A stretch of DNA of 64,000 nt from Pontibacter actiniarum (GTDB taxonomy: Bacteria > Bacteroidota > Bacteroidia > Cytophagales > Hymenobacteraceae): positions 248,001 to 312,000 of the forward strand of contig NZ_CP021235.1 in NCBI RefSeq assembly GCF_003585765.1, read 5' to 3'. The position numbers were made by a program, and so were the translations under genes. Numbering within the stretch: position 1 is the stretch's first letter; each line of letters starts with the position of its first letter. Positions 42,795 to 51,600 of this stretch are shown here, one piece after another. The notes beneath the pieces were generated by a model that worked only from the letters and a program-made list of their open reading frames with translations, was not told the origin of the DNA and searched no databases.

Positions 42795-42850
42795 AATTAA
42801 TAGGGTTTAAAGCAAAAGAGCCAGGTGTTTCACCTGGCTCTTTTGCTTTA
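42225..42850 (+). repeat. CTD-plus-terminator cassette, copy 2
   Basis: Second copy of the 626-bp segment at 39869-40494, with one silent difference. After 42850 the flanks differ completely, whereas copy 1 continues into the duplicated intergenic region. Confidence 0.93.
42808..42850. terminator. terminator of the 598-residue T9SS protein gene, shared with the convergent hydrolase gene
   Basis: A perfect 20-bp stem (TAAAGCAAAAGAGCCAGGTG) with a TTT loop. It lies between convergent genes and has A/T-rich ends on both sides. Confidence 0.85.
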
Positions 42851-42966
42851 TGTGTAATATGTACTTGCTGTGTTTTAGGGCTTTACTGCACAGAGTGGAA
42901 TCACCCCCTGCAAAAACCTTATGTTTATACTTGCGCAGGAGCTTTAAAACTTCTGCAAAGCAGAGG

Positions 42967-44856
42967 CTACAGCACCTTTACCTTTAGGTTGGTTGGCTGC
43001 TGCGGCGTGTGGTATACTTTATGGGTGGCCTTGATAAAATCTTCTTCGTTGGCCTCATAAATGTTTGGCACGTACTTCTGCGGGTTGCGGTCCACCAGCG
43101 GGAACCAGGTGCTTTGGATCTGCACCATCAGGCGGTGGCCTTTCTTGAAAGTATACAGCACGTCCTGCAGCTCCACGTTTACCGGCGTTACCTGGTTCGG
43201 CGTGAAGGGCTCGGGCTTCTCGAAGCTGTTGCGGAAACGGCCGCGGAAAACCTCGCTTCGCACCATTGCCTGATAGCCGCCCATGGGCTTGTCCGGTTGG
43301 TGCGGGTTTGCCTGTGCTGTGTCTGGGTACACATCGATGAGTTTCACTACCCAGTCGGCGTCGGAGCCGGAGGTGGCTACTTTTAGCTGCGCCAGTATGG
43401 CTCCGGCCAGCGTTATGTCTTCGGTCAGCACATCCGTCTGGAAGGCAAGCACATCCGGGCGACGGCTGGCAAAGCGCTGGTCGTCGGTCATGTACTCGCG
43501 CGTCATGCCGATGGCTACCTCCTCGGTGAAGGGAACGGGCTTGGCCGGATCGGAGATAAACTCACTTGCCTGTACTTCTCCTGCCTCTGGGGCCTCAAAA
43601 CTCAGCTTACCGTTTTCATGGAAGTACAGCGTGCGGTCCTGCGCCTGCTTTGGCGGCCATACCTCAAACTCGCGCCATTGGTTGTTACCGCCTTCAAACA
43701 TGATGGCCTCCGGGAGTTTTACCGGCTGCTTGGCGTCGTTTTTCAGGTAATGGTTAAAAAAGCGCGCCTCTACTTCCTGCTGGTACCACGGTGAGTTTTT
43801 CTGCCCGAAGTGCACGTTGCCGATGCTGGAGCCGTCGGTGCGGGCCCAGCCGCCGTGTACCCAAGGCCCCATCACGATCATGTTCGTTAGCTTGGGGTTG
43901 TTCTTCTCGATAGCCTGGTAAATTTTGAGCGGGCCGTACAGGTCCTCGGCGTCATACCAGCCGCCAACCGTCATCACGGCAGTGCCTTTCAGGTTCTTGA
44001 GGTGAGGCAGCAGGTTGCGCTTTTGCCAGAACGCATCGTAGTTCGGGTGCGCCATCATCTCGTTCCAGAAAGCCACGCTGTCTTTCAGGTACTTGGCGTT
44101 GGCGTTTTTAAGCGGGCCCATGCGCATAAAGAACTCGTAGCCGTCCGGGGTGCCATGCTGAAAGCGCTCGTTCCAGTCGGTGGTCAGCTCCGGCCGGGGC
44201 AGTCCGAACACGCTCAGGAAGTTAAAGGCGTGCGGCAGAAAGAAAGCGCCGTTGTGGTGAAAATCATCCCAGAACCAATCGGCAATGGGTGCCTGCGGCG
44301 AAACTGCTTTCAGGGCCGGGTGGTTGCTCATCAGTCCGGCGGCGGTGTAGAAGCCCGGGTACGAGATGCCCCACTGGCCTACGCGGCCATTGTCGTTATC
44401 CAGCTTCTTTACCAGCCAGTCCACCGTGTCGTAGGTGTCGGAGCTTTCGTCTATGTCCTTTTTGCCTTTCTTCTTCTCGATGTGTGGGGTCATGTTCACA
44501 AACTCACCCTCAGACATAAAGGTGCCGCGCACATCCTGGTACACAAAAATGTAGCCGTCGCGCATCAGCGTGGAGCTGGGGCCAAGGCTTGTCTTCATGC
44601 CATCACCGTAGGGCGCAACTGAGTAGGGCGTGCGGTTCATCAGGATCGGGTATTTCTTGCTCTTATCCTTCGGGGAGTACACCACCGTGAATAGCTTTTT
44701 ACCGTCGCGCATCGGTATCTGGAACGTGGCTTTCTCGTAGTGCTGCCGGATGTAGAGCGAGTCTTCGTTTACCTGCTGCGCCATACTTTGGGAGGCAAAC
44801 AGGCAAAGCACCAGCAGCAACACCAGTGGCTGTAGCAGGTCTTTTGTTCTGGTCAT
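42967..44856 (-). CDS. secreted S15/CocE-type (X-Pro dipeptidyl-peptidase-like) hydrolase
   Basis: A 629-residue CocE/NonD-family serine hydrolase with a signal peptide ending near SQSMAQ (residue 27). The alpha/beta-hydrolase core carries DVRGTFMSEGEF (about 108-119), the nucleophile elbow GISYPG with Ser165, and QAPIADWFWDDFHHNGAF in the cap region. The C-terminal third (DVLAFQTDVLTEDITLAG, then DVYPDTAQ) is the jelly-roll domain of the family. Close Bacteroidota relatives are annotated as X-Pro dipeptidyl-peptidases, glutaryl-7-ACA acylases or cocaine esterase-like enzymes; the substrate here is not known. Export and the neighbouring peptidase genes favour peptide or amino-ester cleavage. 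The gene is convergent with the T9SS gene and shares its terminator. Confidence 0.87.
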   Translation of the reverse strand: MTRTKDLLQPLVLLLVLCLFASQSMAQQVNEDSLYIRQHYEKATFQIPMRDGKKLFTVVYSPKDKSKKYPILMNRTPYSVAPYGDGMKTSLGPSSTLMRDGYIFVYQDVRGTFMSEGEFVNMTPHIEKKKGKKDIDESSDTYDTVDWLVKKLDNDNGRVGQWGISYPGFYTAAGLMSNHPALKAVSPQAPIADWFWDDFHHNGAFFLPHAFNFLSVFGLPRPELTTDWNERFQHGTPDGYEFFMRMGPLKNANAKYLKDSVAFWNEMMAHPNYDAFWQKRNLLPHLKNLKGTAVMTVGGWYDAEDLYGPLKIYQAIEKNNPKLTNMIVMGPWVHGGWARTDGSSIGNVHFGQKNSPWYQQEVEARFFNHYLKNDAKQPVKLPEAIMFEGGNNQWREFEVWPPKQAQDRTLYFHENGKLSFEAPEAGEVQASEFISDPAKPVPFTEEVAIGMTREYMTDDQRFASRRPDVLAFQTDVLTEDITLAGAILAQLKVATSGSDADWVVKLIDVYPDTAQANPHQPDKPMGGYQAMVRSEVFRGRFRNSFEKPEPFTPNQVTPVNVELQDVLYTFKKGHRLMVQIQSTWFPLVDRNPQKYVPNIYEANEEDFIKATHKVYHTPQQPTNLKVKVL

Positions 44857-45304
44857 AGGTTAGGTGATAGTGAGTTAAGGTTCAAACCCTGAAGGTAAGT
44901 ATTCTATACTTTAAATGGTATGGCTGTGGCGGCGCTAAGGAGGTAGAAGTATACTTCAGCACTTATATAGTATGAGCCTCATGCCTGTGCACAGCTTTTT
45001 TATTGATTTTGTGGAGACCCTGGAACAAGCCGCTGATGAAAACAAAGCGCTCAAGAACCAGGCTAATCGGGCGATCTTACTTTTGCTGGTGCCAGCCACA
45101 GGCTACCTGAGCGGTGAAAGGTTCGGCCGTTTCGGTGCACGGCTTGGAAGGACGCACCCAAACGGCGGCTGCGGATGTAGGGCGGGTTTTGGCTAATCGC
45201 TGGGCTGCTTTTTTATAGTCCACAGGTGCTTATCCGGGTATAAAATCAACAGCGGGCGGTATAGGCCGTACGCATAAGAACTGACACTAAGGAAAACAGA
45301 GACT
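44857..45304. other. 448-bp intergenic region with no supported gene
   Basis: Divergent promoter space between the S15 hydrolase and the oxidoreductase. A 74-codon frame at 44972-45196 has low-complexity Gly/Arg ends and no recognisable domain, so it is not called. No hairpin or full promoter match was found. Confidence 0.5.
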
Positions 45305-46252
45305 ATGAAAGCAGTTTATTATGAAAAGTACGGCGATGCCGATGTGCTGCAGTTCGGGGAGCAGCCAACGCCCGGCATAGATGACCACCAGCTGCTGGTG
45401 CGTGTGCACGCCTCCAGCGTTAACCCCGTGGATTGGAAAATACGCGCAGGAAAGCTACTGCCTGTTTCAGGGCTCAACTTCCCCAAAATACCCGGCCGCG
45501 ACATTGCCGGCGAAGTGGTGGAGGTGGGCGGCAAAGTGCTGTCCTTTAAGGTGGGAGACCGGGTATACGGCATGACGGACACGCGCAACGGAGGTGCTAA
45601 CGCAGAGTATGCGGTTATCTCGGAGGGTACTGCCGTTATGGTTCCGCCAAACCTAAACTATGCCCAGGCTGCCGCTGTGCCGCTGGCCGCTCTTACCGCT
45701 TTACAGGCGCTGCGCGACAAGGGGGAGCTGGAGCAGGGCGAGCAGGTGCTGGTAAACGGTGCCTCCAGCGGCGTAGGCTCCTTTGCCGTGCAGCTAGCCA
45801 AGGCTTTGGGGGCAGGAGAGGTATCCGGCGTTTGTGGCACAGACCATGTGGAGCTGGTAAAGAGCCTCGGCGCAGACCACGTCATCGATCATAAAAAAGA
45901 AGACTTCACGGAAGCCAAAGACAAGTATGATCTGATTTTTGACGCGGTTGCCAAAAGCACGTATTTCGACAGCAAAGCAAGCCTGCGCCATAACGGCCGC
46001 TACGTAACCACGGTGCCCGACCCGAAGGATGTTGCCTTTGGCTTTGCCCTGTCCGTTTTCTCTGACAAAAAGCTCAGAGCCCTCTTCACCAACGACAAAG
46101 CCGAAGACCTGAAGCTGATCAGCTCCTGGATAGAGGCCGGTAAGGTAAAGCCAGTGGTAGACAGGGAGTACCCGCTGCAAGAGGCGGCAGCGGCGCACCG
46201 CTACAGTGAGCAGGGGCATGCTGCCGGCAAAATCATACTGGTGTCGGAGTAA
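45305..46252 (+). CDS. zinc-independent MDR-family NAD(P)-dependent oxidoreductase (quinone reductase-like)
   Basis: A 315-residue cytosolic medium-chain dehydrogenase/reductase. The N-terminal GroES-like part is clear: VHASSVNPVDWKIRAG, then PGRDIAGEVVEVG and GDRVYGM. The Rossmann nucleotide-binding motif NGASSGVGSFAVQLAK (about 150-165) and SLGADHVID follow. The end, AAAAHRYSEQGHAAGKIIL, is typical of zeta-crystallin/quinone oxidoreductase-like members. The catalytic zinc ligands of alcohol dehydrogenases are absent, so quinone or enone reduction with NADPH is the likely reaction. The gene stands apart, with the TerB-like gene 90 bp downstream. Confidence 0.88.
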   Translation: MKAVYYEKYGDADVLQFGEQPTPGIDDHQLLVRVHASSVNPVDWKIRAGKLLPVSGLNFPKIPGRDIAGEVVEVGGKVLSFKVGDRVYGMTDTRNGGANAEYAVISEGTAVMVPPNLNYAQAAAVPLAALTALQALRDKGELEQGEQVLVNGASSGVGSFAVQLAKALGAGEVSGVCGTDHVELVKSLGADHVIDHKKEDFTEAKDKYDLIFDAVAKSTYFDSKASLRHNGRYVTTVPDPKDVAFGFALSVFSDKKLRALFTNDKAEDLKLISSWIEAGKVKPVVDREYPLQEAAAAHRYSEQGHAAGKIILVSE

Positions 46253-46342
46253 GTGTGAGTGCCTCGCAATCAGGCGAGCACAAATGCTAACTTCCCGTTA
46301 CAGCAGCCGTTAGATCAAAGGCTAACACAAAACCGAAAGCAA

Positions 46343-47110
46343 ATGGAACAGGAACAGACGACACTTCTAAAGGATTATCCAATACAGGAAAAAGGGGCTT
46401 ACTTTGGCGCCCTGGCCACGATGGCCTCCGCTGACGGGCACGCTTCGGAGGAGGAGCTTGAGTTTTTATACATGATGGGGGAGGCGGCAGAGCTGCCGGA
46501 GAACCTACAGCAGGAGGTGGAGCAGGTAGCCCGGAACCCCTCGCAGATTAGCCTGCAGAAGTGCCTGGATACGCTGAAGGGCAGCCCCTTGCGCTTTTCT
46601 CTCCTCACAGATATTATCAGCTTTGCGAAGGCAGACGGGAAGTATACGCCGGATGAGCAGAAGCACATTGAGGACATGGCCGCTTACCTAGGCGTGGACC
46701 AGAAGCAGTACAGTATACTGGAGCAGTATGTAAACAAAGCGGATGAGGCGCAGAAGCAGGGCGAAGACCCCACTTCACAGAGCTTTATGAACAAGAACGG
46801 CTTCGGGGACATGTTTAAGAAGGCGGGTATATCGCCGCAGATGGTACAGGGTATGTTAGGCGTACTGGCGCCCCTGGTGCTGGCCAAAATGATGGGCGGG
46901 CGCAGGCGTAGCCGCTATGGCGGTGGCCTGTTAGGCGGGTTGATGGGGGGCGGTATGTACAGAAGCGGCGGCGGCCTGGGCTCCATCATCTCCATACTTG
47001 GCGGCCTGAACGGGCGGAGAGGCTATGGCGGCATGCAGTCTGGCGGGCTCGGAGGTTTACTGGGCGGCATCCTGGGCGGTGGCAGGCGCCGCGGCGGGTT
47101 TGGCTGGTAG
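46343..47110 (+). CDS. TerB-like domain protein with Gly/Arg-rich C-terminus
   Basis: A 255-residue protein. Residues 15-130 form an all-helical TerB/DjlA-like region: GAYFGALATMASADGHASEEE and ISFAKADGKYTPDEQKHIE are the two acidic motifs that resemble metal-binding TerB helices. Residues 160-255 are unusual, with an amphipathic QMVQGMLGVLAPLVLAKMMG stretch and then a long Gly/Arg/Met-rich tail (GGLLGGLMGGGMYRSGGG, GGILGGGRRRGGFGW). The tail might interact with membranes or nucleic acid. The frame is open upstream to 46259, but the ATG at 46343 begins the conserved part. TerB-domain proteins occur in stress and tellurite contexts; the role here is unknown. Confidence 0.7.
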   Translation: MEQEQTTLLKDYPIQEKGAYFGALATMASADGHASEEELEFLYMMGEAAELPENLQQEVEQVARNPSQISLQKCLDTLKGSPLRFSLLTDIISFAKADGKYTPDEQKHIEDMAAYLGVDQKQYSILEQYVNKADEAQKQGEDPTSQSFMNKNGFGDMFKKAGISPQMVQGMLGVLAPLVLAKMMGGRRRSRYGGGLLGGLMGGGMYRSGGGLGSIISILGGLNGRRGYGGMQSGGLGGLLGGILGGGRRRGGFGW

Positions 47111-47348
47111 CTTCTAAGGCAAAGAGAGGTGGCCGGTGCCATGCCTCTTTGCCTGCACCGGCTGCTGCTTCACAAACTAGTCTCTCTCCTCCATTGGCTA
47201 TAAGCTCTGTGTTTTTTATTACTGCTCAAAAGGGAGCCTACGCGATACCGCTGTTCCCTTATAGGCTTTGCGCAGCGGCTTTTCTTTATGTTACCTTTCA
47301 GGGAGTGGGTGTTTTTTGCTAGATTTAGTAAGAAACCAATCCTTTCAC

Positions 47349-48530
47349 ATGATTCGACACACTTACTTCCTGCTGCTCCTGGCGCTGGGCTTTACCGCCT
47401 GTCAGCAGCAGCCCCAGCAGGCTGTTACCGTACAGGAGCAGCAGGCGCAGCAACCGTACTACTACCCCGGGCAAGGAGATGCGTGGGAGCACCGTAACCC
47501 GGAGGAACTGGGTTTGGATGCCGCCAAACTGCAGGAGGCTGTAACATGGGCCCAAACTCAGGAAACGCAGCAGATGCTCAAAGACTTCTCTACCCAGGCC
47601 GAGATCTTTGGTGAGCCGCTGGGGCCTTTGCCCGCCAGTAGGGCCAGCACGAACGGCATCATCCTGAAAGACGGGTACATTGTAGCGGAGTGGGGCGATA
47701 CCAAGGCTCCTGACCCAACCTACAGCGTCGCCAAAAGTTTTCTCTCAACCATACTTGGGCTCACGCTGGACCGGGGCATGATCCAGAGCATAAACGACCC
47801 GGTGGCAAAGTATGTGCAAGACGGCGGCTACGCTTCGGAGCATAACAGGAAGGTTACGTGGGAGCACCATGCCCGCCAGACCTCGGAGTGGCAAGGGGAG
47901 ATGTGGGGCAAGAAGGATGACTTTGTAGGTAAAGAAGCCTTCGGACGGGGCGAGCGAAAGCTGCGGGAGCTACAGGAGCCGGGTGCTTTCTACGAGTACA
48001 ACGATACGCGCATCAACCGCTTTGCGCTTTCGTTGCTGCGCCTTTGGGAGAAGCCGTTGCCAGCAGTGCTGAAGGACGAGGTCATGGACCCGATCGGGGC
48101 GTCCGGCACCTGGCGTTGGGTGCCCTACCGAAACTCCAATGTGGTGATCAACGAGCAACTGATGCCGTCGGTGAGCGGTGGCACGCGCTGGGGTGGCGGC
48201 CTATGGATCAGCGCCCGCGACGAAGCGCGCTTTGGCTATCTGTTTCTGCGCAACGGGCTTTGGAAAGACAAACAACTGGTGTCGGAGGAGTGGGTGAAAC
48301 AGGCTACTACGCAGCGTGGCCCCGTCGGCCCGGACTACGGTTACCTCTGGTGGCTCAACACCGGCGGCGAAGCCTGGCCCGACGCGCCTACCACCAGCTA
48401 TGCGGCCTTAGGCGCCGGTCAAAATACTGTTTGGGTAGATCCAGCGCATGGTATAGTTATAGTGTGGCGCTGGCATAACGGCAACCAGAATGAGCTGTTC
48501 AAGCGGGTGCTTGCGGCAGTAAAGGAGTAA
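47349..48530 (+). CDS. serine beta-lactamase-family lipoprotein (class C/esterase-like)
   Basis: A 393-residue protein with a lipoprotein signal: hydrophobic residues 6-15, then GFTAC, placing the lipidated Cys at 18, followed by a Gln-rich linker. The catalytic S-x-x-K tetrad is at 126-129 (SVAK), and the tyrosine motif region YEYND is at 215-219. Late segments GGTRWGGGLWISARDEARFG and YLWWLNTGG are typical of the beta-lactamase/6-aminohexanoate-dimer hydrolase superfamily in Bacteroidota. Such proteins may be esterases, D-amino-acid peptidases or amide hydrolases, and true antibiotic hydrolysis should not be assumed. The frame is open 81 bp upstream, but the Met at 47349 begins the signal. 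It converges on the amidohydrolase gene. Confidence 0.87.
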   Translation: MIRHTYFLLLLALGFTACQQQPQQAVTVQEQQAQQPYYYPGQGDAWEHRNPEELGLDAAKLQEAVTWAQTQETQQMLKDFSTQAEIFGEPLGPLPASRASTNGIILKDGYIVAEWGDTKAPDPTYSVAKSFLSTILGLTLDRGMIQSINDPVAKYVQDGGYASEHNRKVTWEHHARQTSEWQGEMWGKKDDFVGKEAFGRGERKLRELQEPGAFYEYNDTRINRFALSLLRLWEKPLPAVLKDEVMDPIGASGTWRWVPYRNSNVVINEQLMPSVSGGTRWGGGLWISARDEARFGYLFLRNGLWKDKQLVSEEWVKQATTQRGPVGPDYGYLWWLNTGGEAWPDAPTTSYAALGAGQNTVWVDPAHGIVIVWRWHNGNQNELFKRVLAAVKE

Positions 48531-48596
48531 AAGCGCCGACCTTTCTGTTTCCTCAGAGGGCGCTAACAGAAGCTGCCCGCGCTGTGTAGCCGTAAA

Positions 48597-48638
48597 CAAA
48601 AAGAGAGGCCACCCCAGATGGAGTGGCCTCTCTTTTTG
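48597..48638. terminator. bidirectional terminator between lipoprotein and amidohydrolase genes
   Basis: A perfect 16-bp stem (CAAAAAGAGAGGCCAC) with a 10-nt loop between convergent genes, with a T-tract on either strand. Confidence 0.85.
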
Positions 48639-48655
48639 TACTTCTTACGAGAAGT

Positions 48656-51600
48656 TTAGTGGCGGCAAACACAGTGCTCGCCGGCAATGCCTTCAAAGCG
48701 TGTGTCTGTGCCTTCGTGCCAGTCAAAGGCGGTGGCATACTTGTCGTTTTCCCACCAGAACTTGCTTGGCTTCTTATCATAGTTGCCTACCTCTGCCATG
48801 GTTGCGGCATCGTACAGGCGTCCGTTCACCATCGTGTACTTCACGTGCTCAGAGTTCTGGATGTTTTCCAGCGGGTTCTTGTCCAGCACGATCAGGTCGG
48901 CCAGCTTGCCTACCTCCAGCGAGCCCAGGTCCTTGTCCATGCCCAGGTACGCTGCCCCGTTGATCGTAGCTGACTGTAGAGCCTCCAGGTTTGTCATGCC
49001 GCCTTGCTGCAGCATCCAGAGCTCCCAGTGTGCCCCCAGGCCCTGCAACTGCCCGTGGGCGCCCAGGTTAACCTTCACGCCGCTGTCAGCCAGGGCCTTG
49101 GCAGCTTTGGAGGTGGCGATGTGCCCGTTTTCATACTCTTCGTCGGGCACCAGTGTAACCCGGCGTGAGCGGCCGTCTATAATAGAGCGTGGCGTAAACT
49201 TCAGCAGGCGCTCTTTGTCCCACACGTTGGTTTTCTGATACCAGTAGTACTCACCGGAGTTGCCGCCGTAGTTCACGATCAGGGTAGGTGTGTAGCCGAC
49301 CTTGGTTGCCTTCCACAGCTCCGTCACGTCTTTGTATACGGGTGCTACCGGTATGTTGTGCTCTATGCCGGTGTGGCCATCCAGTACCATCGACATGTTG
49401 TGGAAGAAAGTGGAGCCTCCTTCCGGGTACACGCTCATGTCCAGCTCGCGGGCCGCCTCAATTACCTGCTGGCGCTGCTCGCGGCGTGGCTGGTTGTAGC
49501 TCTTTACAGAGAAACCACCAACGGCCTTCAGGCGGCGCAGGTGTGAGCGGGCATCGTCCAGGCTGTTGATGACGGCCTTAAAGTTTCCGTCAGCGCCGTA
49601 CAGAATTGTGCCGGTAGAGTAAATACGCGGGCCTACCATTGCGCCCGACTTCACGGCCTCCGACTGGCTGAAGACCATCTCGGTGGTAGAAGAAGGGTCG
49701 TGGGTGGTGGTTACACCATAGGCAAGGTTGGCGTAGTAAGACCACTGCTTTTGCGGGCTCATGCCCAGGCGGAAGGTGCCTAAGTGTGCATGCACATCTA
49801 CAATGCCCGGCATGATCGTTTTACCGTTGGCATCGATCACCTTGGCATCCTTCGGCACGTCCACGTCTTTGCCGACTGCCACAATGCGGTTGCCGTCTAC
49901 GATGATGGTGCCGCCTTCTATTACCTCGTCACCTTTCATGGTAATGATGCGGGCATTGGTGAAGGCTACTTTGCCTTCCGGCACATCCGTTTGCAGCTCC
50001 AGCCCGATCTTTGTACCTGTGGTGTCGATGGTAGGCAGCTGGTCCGGAGCGCCGGGTACAAAGGCGAAGCGCTCTTTTAGCTCGTTAGAGAAGTACTCAT
50101 CGCCCAGCACCCAGTTCACCTTTTTGCTGTCGGCAGACCAGTGGATGCTGGTGCCGGCGTCGCGGGTGAAGCGAGCAACCGGAACAGCCTTGGTGTCGGC
50201 GCTCAGGTCAAGGCCGCTTCCGTTGGCCGTGAAAGGAGCCACATAACCGTTAAACAGCTCCACAAAGGCTATCCATTTGTTGTCCGGGCTGGGGTAGAAC
50301 TGGTCGGTGTACTTCGAAGTATAATGCGTTTGCTCGTTCTTCCCGTTCAGGTCCACGCTCTTGAAAGCATACTTGTCGCCCTCGCTGCCCGTGAAGAACA
50401 CGCGGTCTGAAGTGGCGTTGAAGAGCGGAGAGGAGCCTCGCTCCTGCACAAGGGTAGCCTTACCGCCGTCTGCAGGCATATAGTAGATACCCTGCTGCTT
50501 TCCGTGCGCATAGCCCATGTGGTTGTTGCCACCGTCTTTGCTGTACACAATGTACTTGCCGTTTGGAGAGAAGGTAGGCTCTGTATAAAAGCCCTTATCA
50601 GCGGTGAGCCTGGCAGGCTTTGCGTTCTTCCTGCGGATATCGAGCTTGTAAAGGGCTCCGTAACTGTCGTCGCTCCAGGTGGAGTACACAAGGTGCTTGC
50701 CGTCCGACGAAAAGGCAGGGTAAAACTCAAAGTCCTGGCTTTTGGTGATGCGCTCCGGCTTCCCGTTCGGCAGCTCCTTTTTATAGATGTGGCCGGCGGC
50801 ATTAAACACCAGCGTCTTTCCGTCGGGAGAGGTAACGGCGTGGCGAATGGCCTTGGCGGTAAATTGCTTTGGCGAAACGCCGCCGTCTTTGCTGTGGTCG
50901 TGGCGGACGGCGTCGGCCACATAGTGGGTTGCCGTTGCCTCAAAAGGAATGTTGCTTACCTTTTGCGTGGCTACGTCAATTTTGTTGATCTTTCCATCGG
51001 CCCAGAACACCAGGTGTTTGTTGTCCGGTGTCCAGGAGAAGTACGGGTACACGCCGAAAATAGCCCATGCTTCCTGTTGATCGTGGTTCAGTTTATCGTA
51101 AATCGGCCACTGCTCGCCTGTCTGCAGGTCATGCACAAACAGCACCGACTTGGTGCGCACGCGACGCACAAAGGCCATGTACTTTCCGTCGCGGCTCAGG
51201 ACCGGGCGCACGGCCCCTCCATTACCCGTGATTACGTTCTCTATCTCCCCGGTATAGCGGTCTACGCGGCGGATCACGTAGATTTGGCCGTTGGGGTCCT
51301 TGTTATACTCGAAAGTGGAGCCCCCGCTCATGTCTTCGGAGTAGTACACATACTTGCCGTCCGGCGAGGCGAAAGGCTCCCCGGCGTCCTGCTGGTCGTT
51401 TTTGCGCTTGGTGAGCTGCACGCCAGTGCCGCCTGTGCGGTGGTACATCCACATTTCGCCGGCGCCCAGGGAGCGGGTGTTGGTAAAGTGCTTCCGGGCC
51501 ACAATGTACTCACCGTCCGGTGTCCAGACCGCGTTGTTCAGCAGGCGAAAGCTTTCGTTGGTAATCTGCTTGGCATCAGAGCCGTCGCGCTTCATGATCC

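Noticed and set aside
39869..42850. insertion sequence or transposon as the cause of the duplicated 626-bp segment
   Set aside because: No transposase gene, terminal inverted repeats or target-site duplication is seen at the edges, and the segment is in-frame coding sequence plus a terminator.
42173..43060. 295-codon frame in another reading frame of the CTD cassette (also 39829-40422)
   Set aside because: It is an Arg/Gly/Ala-rich out-of-frame translation of GC-rich DNA. It is duplicated only because the cassette is.
44972..45196. 74-codon frame upstream of the oxidoreductase
   Set aside because: No domain, a biased Gly/Arg C-terminus and no promoter or family resemblance. It could be a real small gene but cannot be supported.
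47117..47154. hairpin after the TerB-like gene (AGGCAAAGAG...CTCTTTGCCT)
   Set aside because: The stem is 10 bp with an 18-nt loop and no T-tract follows, so it is not called a terminator.
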